Source of the DNA: Cinclus cinclus
Lineage: Eukaryota > Chordata > Aves > Passeriformes > Cinclidae
Assembly (NCBI RefSeq): GCF_963662255.1
Contig: NC_085047.1
Coordinates: 90,888,259-90,952,258, forward strand
Length of the DNA stretch: 64,000 nt
Reading direction: 5' to 3'
Position 1 is the stretch's first letter. Each line of letters begins with the position of its first letter. Below the pieces are notes generated by a model. The model was not told the origin of the DNA. It searched no databases and saw only the letters and a program-made list of their open reading frames with translations. The position numbers and the translations under genes were made by a program. Of this stretch, positions 43,331 through 58,300 are shown piece by piece.

Positions 43331-46300
43331 CGTGCTGTTGCTGCTCCTGTCCCTGACCCCGCGTTCCGATTGCCTTAGAGTTTAAGTGCTGAAGAGTCAT
43401 CCTTGTCTGAGCAGGAAAGTTCCCTGGAAATTGCAATTGCAGATTCTGTGCGGTACTAAGACACAGTTTAGCATGTAGTTTTTGCCTAAGACCTGCTGCC
43501 TGCCAGTTGAGTGAGAAAATATGTGAATTCTCTTAGGAGCCTGTTAAGCTTGTATGAAGTACATATAATAGGGTAACTCATTTTCCTTGTCTTTTTTTTT
43601 TTTTTGCCACAGTAATTAACAGCCTTACTTAAAATGCATTAGGCGTGTTTGTAATTTTTTTTTTGCTAAAGCTTAGTGATGAGCTCTGTACCAGTCAGAG
43701 AACAGGAAATTGTTCCGTATCTAGTCAGTCAGGAATCAACCCTATGGTTCATTAGAGACTGCTACAGTGACCAGACAATTAATTAGGATGGGTATAATTC
43801 CTTTGCCAAGGTATGGCAGTGTTATTTTACACCAGAGAAGGTCGGGTTCTTTGCACTCAGATGAATCAAGGAGTTGTATTGTGGTTCCTCTCTTTCTCAA
43901 AGAGAGTCAAAATCTCTTTTGACTAGTGCTGACAGGTCAAAACTGATCTGCCTAAAAAATCAGCATCAAAGACCTTTCCCCCATGCTGCTATTTTAAAAG
44001 TCTTTGATACTTAGTAGGAGGAGTACTGGCTGGCCAAGCACCATATTTTGCTTGAATTTTTTGTCTTTCAGTGAAACAAATTTTTGTGGTTGTTTTCGTG
44101 CGTCTGTATTCACTTGGTCAAATCCTTCCTGTGTGTCCGGGGGATAACAGGCATTAAGTGCTCAGACTCATGCTGTAGGGGAAGTCATATGGTGGAAAAA
44201 TATACGTGAGCAACCAAAGATTGGAAGAGATTGGAAGTGGGTTTGAGTTAGGTGCATTGTTGGGTTGGGAGACTGAGTTAGTCCTGGGAGTCATCAAATT
44301 AACTCAAAGCCCAACCTTTCTTTTCTTAGGAAAAGGAGCTTGCCGTGTTAGAATCAGGAACTATCCTAAATGTGATGTGAAGATTTGGAGGTTTTTAGCG
44401 ACTAAAATCAGGCTGCATGTGCCCTTAGTTCCTGCAGAATGATTTGCAACTTGAATAGCATTTGATGGTGTTCTAGATTCTGTGGGGAATTTTTCTTGGG
44501 GGAATGTTCTGCTTTGAATTATAGAACTGTACTTAAAAGTAATTTTAAAAACTTACCTTTAAAAGACTGTTACTGAGACTTTAATGCTTGCAAGGAAGAA
44601 AATGTTACATGTGTTTGTGTGCTTTGTTATTTCATTAAGAAGTGGTTATTCAAGGGCAGGAAAATACAGCAGTTGATCATTTGATTTAGAGCATAGCAGA
44701 GAGATGCAGTGAAACAAGTAAGATCGTGAGAGCTGCCTTGAGTCTGGTATTTTGTTAATGTGCATTTAATTGATTTTGCTTGTAGCCTAAAATTTCTGTC
44801 AATCACTTTTTTTAGTACATACTTAAAAATTAGTAAGAAAAAATAGAGCAGGAAACTTTGGCATAAAAAGTCTAGGTGTGAAAGTAGATGGCACTGTTTC
44901 CATGATTATCTAATTCTACTTTTATGCCTTTATTTTATGCTACCATCTTCATAGTGCTTTATAGTTTCTCAAATATTCTAGCGCATAACACTACAAGTAT
45001 ATTGTTATTAGACTCTAGAGAATATATCTGCATCTTCATATTATTATGAGGATCATTTGTATTTATGTATTTAAACAAAACCCCACCCCCCTTTTCAAAG
45101 CCGGTAGTTTGTAGTAAGAATTCTGTCACGAGGTGTGACAGTTGAACTGTTAAACCTGTAAGTTGTAACATAGTTTTTCCATGAAAATTCTGACTAGAAT
45201 GCAGTGGTTTTGTGCTTTCTTGTAGGATTGCCTCTCAGGAGCATTGCATACCAAATGTAAAAGCAGAAGCTCCCTGGTTTACAAAGGTAATATAAAGCAA
45301 TGGTGCTTTGATATCTTTTACAGGGAAAACATATACTAAAGATGTTCCTAAATTTATTTAGTTTTGTACTTTCTCATTTTAAATAGATAGGTAATCTTGT
45401 TCAGGGTGTTGTGGTATCTGGGAGTCAGCCTGGGAATGTTAACAAGGAAAGAGTGCAAACAATGTTTTGGAGCAATGGTTCACAGCCTGTTTAAGTCCTG
45501 CTTGAATTAGTTGGTAGCAGTCCACTTCACAGTGCATGTATTTAGCTTTAATTTAAAGATACATAAATATAATACTTAGAATACTTTTGGTGTCTTTCAG
45601 AAAAGGGTGCATGGGGACAGCAGGCTAAATTAATGTATTTGTCAGACTTCAGTTGCACAAAAATTTCTATGGGCAGACAAGCTCTAAAATTCCAGAAAGA
45701 CAAATCTGATGTGTAAGCTAAATAATTCTTCCTATGGCTTAAGCTGTTATAATTAACTTCATAATTCATCAGGCTGCATAAGTGGTGGTTTTGGTTCTTA
45801 AACCTACATGGCTACCTGGCAAGTACTTCTGATGAGTCCGTATTGATTTCTTAATGTCACCTTCTCAAATGCGAAATAAAATTGTTGCGATTTTATGTAT
45901 TTCAGGTGACACAGCTCACTGAAAAATTAAACTATTTCTTTATCAAATTGTTCTATAGAGTCGGAATTTACAGAAACTGGAAGAGAGAAGAGCATCAAAT
46001 CTAATGATTCCCAAAAAAGTTTGAAAAACTGGGATTGGTAGGAGGTGTTTTTATTTCTCCTTTTTTTGTTTTTCTCTCATAAAACTGCAAATAAAACAGA
46101 TGTATTTGAACTGTGCAGAACTTGTTTTACATTTCTTGTTTTCTTAAGTAAAGGATTGTTTGTAGTTAATTTATGCAATAATGTGGATTCTGATTTTGAT
46201 GAGGAATATTGTTTCACTTTTTAATCTAATCTATGTATGTTGGAATTGCTAAGGGGATACAGGAACAACATAATCTTAACTAGGTGATAAAAAAATTAAC

Positions 46301-49300
46301 TAGGAAAAAAGCAAATAGCCCAGACTGATAAATTTATGTTTATTATTTAGAGATAATTCAATTCCAAATGCCAAGACATTTCTTTTAAGGGGTATTTTAC
46401 ACCAAACAGGAAAAATATAATTTAAAAAGGGGAAGGTTGTATTTTTAGTTCTCCAGGAATGTGGTGGTTTGTGGTGGGAGAAGAGAGTTAGTTTTACATA
46501 TGCTTACAGAATGAAAAGTCTAGTTATTGTAACAACTTTTAAGTCAGCAACATGTGATTTCTGTGGTTGAGGTTTGTGAGTAATAAAACCTTTCACCCAA
46601 ATGATTTAACTCTGCTATTTGTTATCAGTAAAATTTCGAAGTCTTACATTAAGCAATGTTTGCCTCTTTATGCAGACTTCTTTGAGTCTCTGTTGTGTAT
46701 GATGTTAGAAAGGAATTGAACAATTTTAAGGTAGTGCTTTTTTGTACTTTTAGTTTTGATGATGAGCAAGATTATTTTTGTGCTTCAAGTGGTGTAGAAG
46801 TAGAAGAAAACAGCATTATTTGCTCTGAAACTGATGCAATTCAAAATACAGCTATATACCTGGGAACAGGTAATAAAGATTTAATTTTATACGTTCTTAC
46901 AACTCTGTGAAGTATAACATAGAACTTTAAAAAATTCCTAGTAAATGCATTTCTGTTTGGTTCAGAAATACACTAGTCACCTGAAATGTTATTTCACTGT
47001 GGGGATTTTACCTTTCACATGGGTACTTGCTTTAGAATTATTTTAGGGGGTTCAGACATACTTGAAGCAATACTAATGTTATTTTCTCATGTGGCATCCA
47101 GTAGATTCTTAAGTCTTGTCCTGTTTACTTAGATGTCACCCTAAGGTCTAATCAGCAGCAAATCACTTGCCTGAAGCCCTTACAAAAATAATAGGAGATT
47201 TTGCTGACATGTTTAAATCTGTGCATAGATTTCATACAGATATCTCTGGGAATTCTGTATTGCAGTGGAGGGCACAGTTTTACTTATGAAACTTGATTCT
47301 TGATCAATTTGAATAAATCATGGAACAAGAACTTTGATTAAATCTCTGTAATTCTTTAGATTACTTTCACATTTTGATACATCTCACTTTATTCTTGTAA
47401 CTCTGAATTCCTAGAGCACATTTTTGCTGGTTTTGTACAATTGTATCAATATTTAGCTAGGACTAATTATTTTTTAATGTAAAACACATTTTTTCCATGT
47501 CCACAGGCCTCACTTTACCATCTCATTTGGCTGCAAATAATCAAGAAAATAGGGACCAAATTATCAACCATGGTTTGTTAAAGAAAATTGTTCATGGAAC
47601 TGGTGCTCAAGCATGCAATAGGCAAGGTTTAATACCACCTCACATTAGTCAAATTTATGATGAATTATTTGTCATACATCAGAAGCTGCAGGTAGGAATT
47701 AGAATAAAATGAAATTTTTTGTTGAATAATGCTATGAAGACTCTCACTTTTGAAAAATAAATCTGAAATTACTTCTGTAGTAAAACTTGTATATTAAAAC
47801 TTATTTTTTACTGTTACTTTATACTGATCACAGTTAATTATATACCAAATTTGTATCTTCATCTGTGTCTTCCCCTAGGTTAATTCAGTGATTCAGTAAT
47901 GATGCTTTGACTTAAATTTTGGGTAGACTGGGTAGATGGGTAGGTGGGCAGATTCAGCTTGAGACAGTTGGAACACAGTGTGTCTACATCCAAGACTGTC
48001 TTATGACACACTGTTTGTGTAGAGGGAATCCCTCACAACCATTGCTTCTCTTGAGAGCATCTGTTCTTCTGACTCTAGGCAATCCAAAGCACTTGCCTTG
48101 ATGGCCTCCTCCAAAATCCCTCTATTCATCCCACCAGTTCATCTCCAGCAGGTTTAGGCTACTAATAGAAGAACCTCCTATATGGATTTACTCTCTAATT
48201 GTTCCTAAGCTTCTTTTGGATTCCCTGTTTAATTGTCTTTTACGACATAAGAGATAAAAATAATTTTGTATCTCTTTTTTCTTCACCACTTTTTCAGCTA
48301 TGTATCTCACTAGTTGAAGAAACAATATGATTAATCTAGTGGTCATCATAGACAGTCACATCAGTTTCTGTCTGTCTTACAGTTAATACCATTATCCAAA
48401 TACTTTGGAAGCAAAAGCCAAAGTTTAATTTTCTAGAGCAACAATGTAGAGTTGAATTTTGGGAGGCTGAGCCATTCCAATGCATATGTAGGTCTTTTGG
48501 GTTAATGTGGGAAGAAACTGAATGGAGGTGGTGGTCCGGATACTTTGTATTAGTAAGCTCTTTTGTAACTGTAATTTCACAAAGAGCTAAACCTGTCTCT
48601 GGGACAAAATTTTAAATTAAGCATAATTTGGGAAAACTTCACTTGGATTTTTAAAGTAGTTTAACTTTTGTCTTGATGCAGAGAGAAAGTTCAGCACAGA
48701 AGGAGTATGCTCTGCAACTGCAGAAACGAGAGTGTTGTCTAACAGAACAAGAGGCATTATTTTTTCAACACGAAGGAGCTTTGGCTAAAATAAGAGGTGT
48801 TGAGGAAGAAGTTCACACAAAAATTGCAGCTATAAAAGAGGTGAAATAATGTATTTAATGATAGGTATTGCTCTGTATGCCCTTTAACTCATTTGTAGTT
48901 ATCTTAAGCCACCACGTTTGTTGGGAATTCTGCTTATTTCTTGAAATCCCCAAAGGAAAGATGTAAATAAAAAGTACTGAACAATGTTGCTAGAGTTTCT
49001 GTATGACTTCTGTTTCAGAATGGTGCGTTTACTTGTCTGATGTGTAGTACATTTTACAGTGACAAGTTAGAAAAAGGCAGGTTTTTTTGTAAAATAGTGA
49101 AAGCTATGTGACTAATATTAGAGAAGAAAATGTGGTCTATATGTTTTTGTGTGTAAGTTAAATGAGTATCTATGCATTAGCTGTAGTTGCAGTGGATTTC
49201 CTTTGGAATGCTTTAAGACACGTTGAGATCTTGTGACATAACACCTATTGCAGAGAGTACTCGCAAACAAAGGCTCAATGTTTGGAGGAAGACCAACCTA

Positions 49301-52300
49301 ACTTTGGGGGTTTGGGAAGAAAGAGTAGTGTGAAGAAGGGTGAATTTATGGAAGGGGAGAAATGGAAGCTAGAATATTTTCTGTAAAACAAAACCTTCCT
49401 GTTTTACCAAATCTGAGATTGTTAAATCTAAGGTCCAGAGAAGATGAAATACAAAACAAATTTCAGGGGTAAGAGGTGAATAGCAGTGGATATGAAAGTT
49501 GTGTTTAATAATTCATATGCTTGTGTTGTCAAGCAGAGCCCCAGTCTCTGCAAGGCATGGGATTAGTTTCTCACTCTGCATGATTCAGAGTAAGCAAAGC
49601 CAGAAACATGAGTTGAAACCTCAAAACATAGTCACAACATTTTGTAAATATTTGTAAGAGTAAGCTGTAAGTAAAAGCTTTGTCATTGATTTTAGTTCAC
49701 AAAGGTGTATCCCACATCTCAATTGTTTGAGAAATATACATATATAGTATATAGTTGGTCTGGGTAGAATAGGCAGCAATAGGAGCTATAGGCTGTGCAT
49801 GTTACTATCAGTTTCTGTGTAGATCCTTAATAGGCAGTACAGATCTTGTTTTTCTCACTGTTGACCATGCAAATTTGGACATGAACTTCATATTAGAGTT
49901 TGTCTGACTCTCTTAACGCTTAACTGGAACTTGTTGTTTCTAGAATAGTCTCTTTTAAAACGTTCTTAAATTTGATATTTCTGCAGCAACATGAGGGAGA
50001 AGTTAAGCAACTGACAGAAGCCTTGAGAGAAATAACTAAAGAAAATAGGAGGCTGAAATCATCATTTGACAGCTTGAAGGAAGTGAATGACTCTTTAAGA
50101 AAACAGGTAAAATTATTTCCTGTTTTAAATAATTCTGCAAGTTACAGTCAACTATTTTAAATATTTGAGCAGCCTGAGTTTGCAAAATTGCTCATCTTTT
50201 GTTTCTCTAAGACAAGAATTGTATGGAAGTACTTTTCTCACCTGTTTCTAGTACTTGAAATTTACCCTTTCTCACCTTTTACAATATAAAAGAAGTAGGA
50301 TTTATTCCACTGATACACTAGCAACAGCTAATTGTTAGAAAGGGATAATCCATTGAGAGTGGATGGAGAGAAAGTATTTTATGGCAGAATGGAATCCACC
50401 CTGCGCAGATTTGCTGTGCCAAATTGCTATGCTGACTCTGTTAAATAAAAAGTTGTTCTACTTTTCTAACTTCATGTTTGATCAGTATTTTCAGTTATTG
50501 TTGCAAATTTTAATGAAGGCAGTATTTTCTCGGTTTGTAAACTAGAATGGTATGTTTCATAGTAATGTACAGAGAGTAGGGATTTGTCTGACTTGACTGT
50601 TAAATCTATCTAAAATGGTGATATACAAGTTATCTAAATTATTTCAGCATTGTTTATTCATTGAACTAATTAATGTTCTGATAATCTGAATACAGATTCA
50701 GAATCTATAGCAGATCCTTATTCTTTCCCTTAGGAAGGTCAGACATAACTCCTAGAATGTTGATGGTTCTGATGCAGCCCATTTGTCTTATTTCCTCTCA
50801 CTAGGAAATCTTTGAATTTCTGTGCAAACTGAGGGTCTCTGTGATGATCATGCTGTTTACTGTTGTATGGATAGAGCATGGGGTTTTTTATTGTTTAAAT
50901 GGAGATTGCAGTTTTCCTGATCTCACTGAGCAAACTGGTTTTTTTTTTTAGCATGGTCAGTAACTACCTTCCCCATTAACAAGACTGTGATAACATTTTT
51001 AAATTTTTATGTCATTTCTTCATGAAAAGTAATCAAATGTGAAATGCCTGTATATCTGGCGTGTCACTGTAGTGCTTATTCTTCCCCTGCACTCTGAAAG
51101 GTTGAGCTGAAGGTCAACAAGGAGATACTTCTGCTGTCTTATTTATCCTGGAGCAGGTTGGCCACAGAGGTGACAAGAGTGTCACACCTTGGAACTGTTC
51201 AAAAACTGTCTGGACATAGCAGCCAGTTCTTCCTGGCTCAAAGCTGGGGGTTGGACCATATGTCTTCCAGAGTTGCTCTCAAATCTCAGCCAGTCTATGA
51301 TCCCGTAAGTTGTTGAGGGAGGTGGATGATCATTTTGTTTCTATCACTTTTCATGCTAATAAGAAAAAACTTGAACTTAAATAATTTAGCTGTTCAACAA
51401 CATTAAGCTACTTCAGTGTAATAATTAAGTCAAGGTGTGAGTTTTGAATTTACAGATAGTTAACTATTTTCTTTTTGCAGTTATGTGATGTAACCGAGTT
51501 GAACAAGAAGTTGGAAGATCAAGCACGAAGAGTACAAGCTCGTTTGGAGAATCTACAAGTAAGGTTTTCTCTTAAATGTACCTGTTTTTATAGGTAACCA
51601 GTGAAATATAATTCACTGTTTTATTTTGTTGTAGAGGAAGTATGAATTTTCAGTGGTACGGAAATCTAATGTTTTATGTCAAGTGATGAAAGAAAGCAAA
51701 CCTGTGAAACAGGAAAAAGTGATGGCAACATCAAAAACTGCTACGGTAAGAATTAAGCAGAAGTCTTGAATCTTTCCATTCAAAAGACATTAGGCAGTGT
51801 AACATTCTATGTACATCTGCTAGAAATTGCAAAATGTAACTTCTAATTTTATGAGTTACACTAAGATGAGAAACAGATTATATTGGGGAAAACCCACACT
51901 TAACAAAGAATTAAGTTTGTTGCTAAAAATGTCTTGGATTTCATATTGCTTGTGTGTATGTATATGTGTATATTGTTATTAATATGTAAAGTTTTCCTCC
52001 TCATATAACGTTGTCCTTCATCTGCCACTTAAAATTATAACCTGTGTCCACTGTCACAGGTTTCTTTTGCTGTGTCAGAACAAGTCTTAGGCTCATTCTG
52101 GTTATTGCTGCAGTACACCACTATCCTTATGAATAACACCAGGTGAAAAGTAGTCTTTTAGAAGTATCCAATAAAGAACCTTAATCTTCTAAACCAAAAG
52201 TGGTATACTACTATTATTTTTTTGAGAAATAATCTTTAGTGAAAGACAGATTAAATGCAGTGTTCATTCACAGTTCCAAAACAATCACCTTATTTCCTTT

Positions 52301-55300
52301 AAAAAACCTTCTTATATCACTTAAGGAAATTCTTTCTGTCTCCATGTAGTTCCATTTATGGTATTACTCTGCCAACATCTCCCAGCTGGTTATGCTTTTT
52401 TTTTTTTTATTTTTTGGCTAGAGGTAAACTGTGAGGTGAGAAAGATATTCATACCACCCTATCTAACTGGTCTACAATGAATGCATTAAAACTGTCCTGT
52501 CTATATATAGCCAACAAATTCTCTTTATATGGGTTTTAGCATATTTTGATTGCACGTGAAATCCAAATAGTATCAGTAGGTACAGTTCTGAGGGAGGAGA
52601 AGAGTTATCTGAAGGTACATAGAAGAAAACTTTTGAGGCCTTTAGGGAACTGTTTATGCATCCTGTTTTCAGGTATCTCTGGATTTCTTTTGTAGAATAT
52701 TTCATTGTGGTGTAGTAGAGCCCAGATGAAAGTTTCATGAAGTCTTTGTTCTTGTTTTAAACAATACTAGTTAGCTAGTTAAATTCATCAACAGTGGATT
52801 ACATAAAATGAAACAAAGTAGGTCTAGTGCATTGAAATAAGAATTTCCCCATATGAAAGACATTAAAGACTTGTTTTTTCCTGTAATTCATTTGTCTAAA
52901 ATTATAAAGTGTAATGATTCTGTATGTGAATTTTTTTCCAAGTTGTTTTACTACCATTTGACCAAATACAAAATAAATTATGGGTAGATGTTTTTCACAC
53001 CCAGAATCCATCACAGTAGTGTTTGTTTAGCACTGGGGAGTGAGTTGTGAGTGATAGAGAAAGAAACACTGCAGGATTCCTTCTGGATCTTTGTAAGAAA
53101 GGCCTGACAACAAATGGCTTGATTAAATGGCTATTTTAATAAGACAGACTAAGAGGAGGAATATAGAGAGTGAGTAAGTGTTGTGTCCCTTTAGATGCTG
53201 GCACTGTTGTGTTTGTGCAGCATCAAAATGGAGCCTGGACTTTTCCCAATGAATGCTGAACAGAGCCTGTCCATTGAGAGAAGCCCCTCCTTTTCAGCTA
53301 CTAAACATATTATGTAATGTTCTTGCAAGAAAACAACTCTGTTCATAAAGGACATTCTTGAGGGGAGAACTTGTTGCCCTTTAAGACAAGGCCGAGGCCA
53401 GGCAGGATCAGCAGTACCAAGAGGGAACTGCCTGACTTTATCCTGCAGGATAAACTGTGCACTTGGTTGGTTTGTGCAGCACAGGACACATTACACCTGC
53501 TCAAGGTAACTGTGGTGTGGATCTCTGACTCCTTGGTGTTCGCTGGTCTCCCAGTCAAGACTGCCTCCTTCCAAGCTTTGATCCCTTTCCCAGAAATGTT
53601 GTAAGTTACAATTACATTAATGTTATACAGGCTTCTGTTATAATGTTATATAGGCTTCTCAAACCTCAGGTACAAAGCCCAGCAGAGCACACATGGTCTC
53701 TGCAAGATCACTGTCTCCTTGAATTCATTTTCCACAGGCTCACGTTACAGTACCTCACCTCTCTGATTTTACCAGTCACAAAATTCTTGTCCTTTCTATT
53801 GTGCATAATATTTCATAGCTAATGTGCTCTCATGTTTTTTAGTCTGTTACTGTTTTAGCTTAGGAAAAACATTAAATTGAAAGCTGAAATATCTGATATT
53901 GTGAATATATTGCAGCTGCCATTGAATTCACAAGTCTATGAGCTCTTAACTTATCTTATGGATTGGATCTCTGACCAGCATCTTAGCAAAATAAAAACAC
54001 AAGAAGAGAGAGAGGACAGTCATAAACCTATGGTTACCCAGAGCTCAAAGAACTCCTGTACTCAGGAAAAGTGTATGAAGGTAAAGGGGTTTGGGTTGTT
54101 TGTTTGTGTTAATGTTTTCAGATTTCAGTGTGTTTTTAATGTGTTTTCAGTGTGTTTTCTGAGAGTTAGTGAGCCAATATTCATTCCAGCAGTGACATAT
54201 AGTAAATAATTTGTCCTTTGTAAAACGTACAGATAATTTGTAATAAAAAGTATGGTGTTCTGTCTCAAACTAAGAGTTTCAGCATTTTATTTCAAGTGAC
54301 TTCTGTGAGGTGATAGCTTGCCTTGTGTTTTATGTATGATACATTGTTTTAAGGACATCAACAGGTCAAATTTAAAGTAGTTTTATGCCTATTTATATAC
54401 TAAAATATCAATTTATCAATAAAATTAATTTATCAGTAAAAAGTGATGTTACGCTGTATTTCAACACCTCTATTTTTTTCTAACGATACCAAGATTTAGA
54501 CATCGGTGAGGTGTTCAGAAAAATCACGTTGTTGTATTCATTCATTATATAAAAGATTTGTAACTGCTGTGTTTGGATTTACTGAGATTGAGTTCACATA
54601 CATCTCCACTCCCACATGTAAACCTACATAAAATTTAAAACCTGTGTATGTATATAAATCTGTTAGCTGTACTGGATCTGCCCAGAGAATATTTGCATAT
54701 GTAATCTGATAAACTCCAAAAGAAAGTTAAGAGTTTGTTTGTTTTTCACTTACCTTGTAGAATAATTCATATACTGCATGTAATTCTGTTTTTGTTTATT
54801 TTTGCAGGTTTTGCCTATAGCTGCTGAGCAGCTCCAGTGGATGCCATATGTGAATTCTAAACTGCATGTGCCTGTGATTAAATTCATTTACTGGTCTATA
54901 AGACAGTTAGACACTGATATGCAGGTAAGACAAGTAGTCCTCATGCAGTATGTTTTTTAAAAAAATCACAGAAAATATTAATGGATTTTCCATATTAAAT
55001 GCATATGAAAAATGGATGTTTTCAGGTAGCATATAGAAAAGAAACTGCTGTCTTTGTAAAACATAAATATATAGTATTCACCACAGACAGGTGGAAAATG
55101 AAAAATGAATTCTTTTTCAAGTTAATGCATTGTATATCTAAATGTAGTCTTCTTATGTATGTGATCTCTCTTGTGATGTCTAAGCACATCTGAAGCTATA
55201 TTTTTGCATATCCATTAACAAACCTTGCACTAAAGAAGGCAGTTATTTTATGGTGTATTTTATGAATGAGATATGTTGAAAGTGATGGAAGTGAGTGGCA

Positions 55301-58300
55301 AAGCACTGAAGATATTTCAGTTTTGTTGTCCTTTGCTTGGTGTCTAACCACAAGGAATACCTTTCTTTTCTTGACTAGGCTGCCATAAAAAAATATTTAG
55401 CAATATAATAAAGAATGACAGCACTATGCTGGGTCTACAAAGTAAAACTAGTTTATGTTCATTTACTAAATCAAATCCTAGAAACTTTGTAAATATCCTG
55501 AGTTTAAATTCAATGCAATAGGAAGATGTTTGGTTTAGTACTACTAAGTAACTATATTTTAAACAAGCATATTGTGAATTTTGGTTCTGTGAAAATATTT
55601 CTGTAGAGTTTGTGATGAAAATCTAATAGATGTTACCTGTACAGTATTCTTAAGCTTCATATTTACACCTTGATTCTGTAAATGGTTTTGAAGGATATAA
55701 CTTCAGGCAGACTTAAAAAATTCAGTGAAACAGCTTTTTCTGGAACCAGAGGTAAAGTCAGAGTATTCAGGACCCTCACTAATTAGTCCCTTGCTGAAGT
55801 GTGTGTTAATAAGGCACCATGTTAATATTGTTCAACTGCTTTTGGAACACAAAGCAGTGTCTCCTATACTGATTATTTAATATTTAATTGCATGGAGAAC
55901 ACATGTATGTCAGATTTTAACATTTGCACTATGTGCACTGTTTGAAGCAGCATGCAACAATGAGATCAACCATGAGGAGACTTGGTGAAGACATTTTCAA
56001 AGGCGTAGTGACTAAGGGAAATGCACACGGTTCTTCTGAACAGTCTACAGAGAGTAAATCAAAGTCAGTGGCTTTCTTTAAGAGTTTCTGTATGCCTCTG
56101 AGGTTTCTGTCAACTTTGATTGTGCTTAAAACAGTGAGACAAGGTAAGTCAAGATTTTTTTTAACATTAATTTATCTATTTCAGTCATGTGCCTGGACAA
56201 AAAGCATGTTAATTATACTGTAGAGTCTCTTATACTTTTTTAGTGAAAAGTGATTTTACTTGGGTATTATGAAGCAAAATAGACAAGTGTGAATCTTGCT
56301 ATTATTCATTTTATGTTAGTATTTATGTGTTTTTTTAATGCAATGACTTGTCAGAAAAGTCAGCATTTCTGAAGAGGGAGGAGAAGATAAAGGTTTCAAA
56401 GACTGTGAGATTACAAGAATCATATTGTGTCTGGACAGTGTGAGAAAAGATGTGGAAAGTACAATTCAATAAGATAACCCTTATCTCACCTGATTTGTTT
56501 GTTAACTGCTACTTTCAGTAATCAAGTCTTCTCTTTCTTCAAGAGAAACAGAGAACAAGGTGTTGCAGATCCTTTTTTATGGAAGTGAGGCAGAAAAGTA
56601 ATTCTGTATCATTAAAAGCAGGTGTAATATGTGATTGCTGCTTACCTGCAGCAACTTAGCAATACTGTGTGTCTGCATAACTGGGATTTTCTGCAAGAAT
56701 AAATTTTACAAGGACAGCGTAAGAAGGAACATCTCTGTAACCCTTTTTCCAACACTTTGTGGTACTAACCACTTATTTTTCACTTTTCAAAGACATTTAA
56801 AAAGCATGGATTATTATGAGAGCAAGTAATTTTCAGTGGGGTTACAACTGAGCAATCTAACCTCAGAGATGGTCCTGCTTTTGACAGGAAGGTCGGACTA
56901 GATTCCAACCTAAATTATTCCATTGTCGCTACCATTTTTTCTCAAAGGGTTTGTATTGTAAAATTCTTTACAAGTAACATGTTTCTTTTGTCAATTACGT
57001 GAAGAGGTTGATACAGGTTACAGTGATGTTAATTTTCAAAGTACTCCTGAAATACCATGCCAAAATGTCAAAATCAGATGCCTGCTTAGCCATCTGACTT
57101 TTTTTTTAGTCTCTTCCATGAAATATGTTAAATTTTGGGGCATTTCTTAGACAGCAGAGATCCATGTCACAAAATTGCTATGATCTGTGGCAACCCTGAT
57201 TGACATGAAACAGGAATGTCAAAGATTTTAAATGCATAAATAATGAATAGAGTTTTTATTCAGGGAAGTTGTGCTTCTGGGTTAGATGTTTGAACAATTA
57301 GTATGTCTTTATGCTTAATGATCTGTGCAGTATTTATGGTAAACACGGGATTAATACATAGTAAAAGACCATTCTGACATCATTCATGAACTATCACAGA
57401 GTTCAGTTGTTGGAAGAAACTATTTCAGTCAACATATTTTGGTGAAGCATGATAAGCAGTCTCAAATTGAGACTCACATTCTTGGAATGTTTGATATAAG
57501 CAATGCAAGAACAATTGAAATAAAAAACTAGTCATTGCAGATACTGATGTAGATAAGGCTAAGTAGATAGGCTAAGTAGATGAGCCCTCTTGATTAGAAT
57601 GAATCAGTTTAGCTTCTCGTGGTTGCTTTTTACTGCTGAGTTCTGTAACACAGAAAATATGATCTGTTGTTAAACATATGTCACATATCACCGTGTATGA
57701 ATTTTGATCACTCTGACCACGTGGTACTAATAATCTGGTGATAAAGTAGAGATTTGGTTTGAACATAATTCTCATTCCTTCAAAATGTCAGTTTCCAGCA
57801 GATGGCACCCTAGTTAAACTTATGCGGTAGGATAAATTGTTTCCTTCCACTTAATTTTCTGTGCTCCAGATGATCAATGCAATTCCAAGATACTGAGGAA
57901 GATTTGATGGCAGGAAGTTAAGAAAATAGATTGATTCACTTAATCTACATCCTTTGTATAATTTCTCACAATGGATGAGAATATAAAATGTTTATACTGA
58001 AACTACAGCTTTTTATAGAAGGAATGGGACCAGTTGCTCTCATGAAAATAATTGCTCTCACTCAGACAAATCAGACACTGACTCCCTTAATAGAGGTTTC
58101 CCAGATGTTGAAACCAACATTGTCTCAAACTGTGAATTTGTTTTTTCTTTCCTCTTTAACAAAATATTTGTAGGACTTTACATTTGTAAGTATATTTTCT
58201 TAAACATATGAATTGTAGGTAGTCTTTTTCTCCACTCACAATAAATTAATGAATAAAAATAGGCAGATGTTGTCTTTAAATAAACAGTAAATTTTGTATT

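Noticed and set aside
42564..43436. 290-codon open frame on the - strand across the CCDC138 promoter
   Set aside because: Same composition effect over a CpG island and CR1 remnant; no family likeness.
44206..44442. 78-codon frame in CCDC138 intron 1 as a missing N-terminal exon
   Set aside because: No similarity to the human N-terminal segment; exon 1 to exon 2 already agree in phase.
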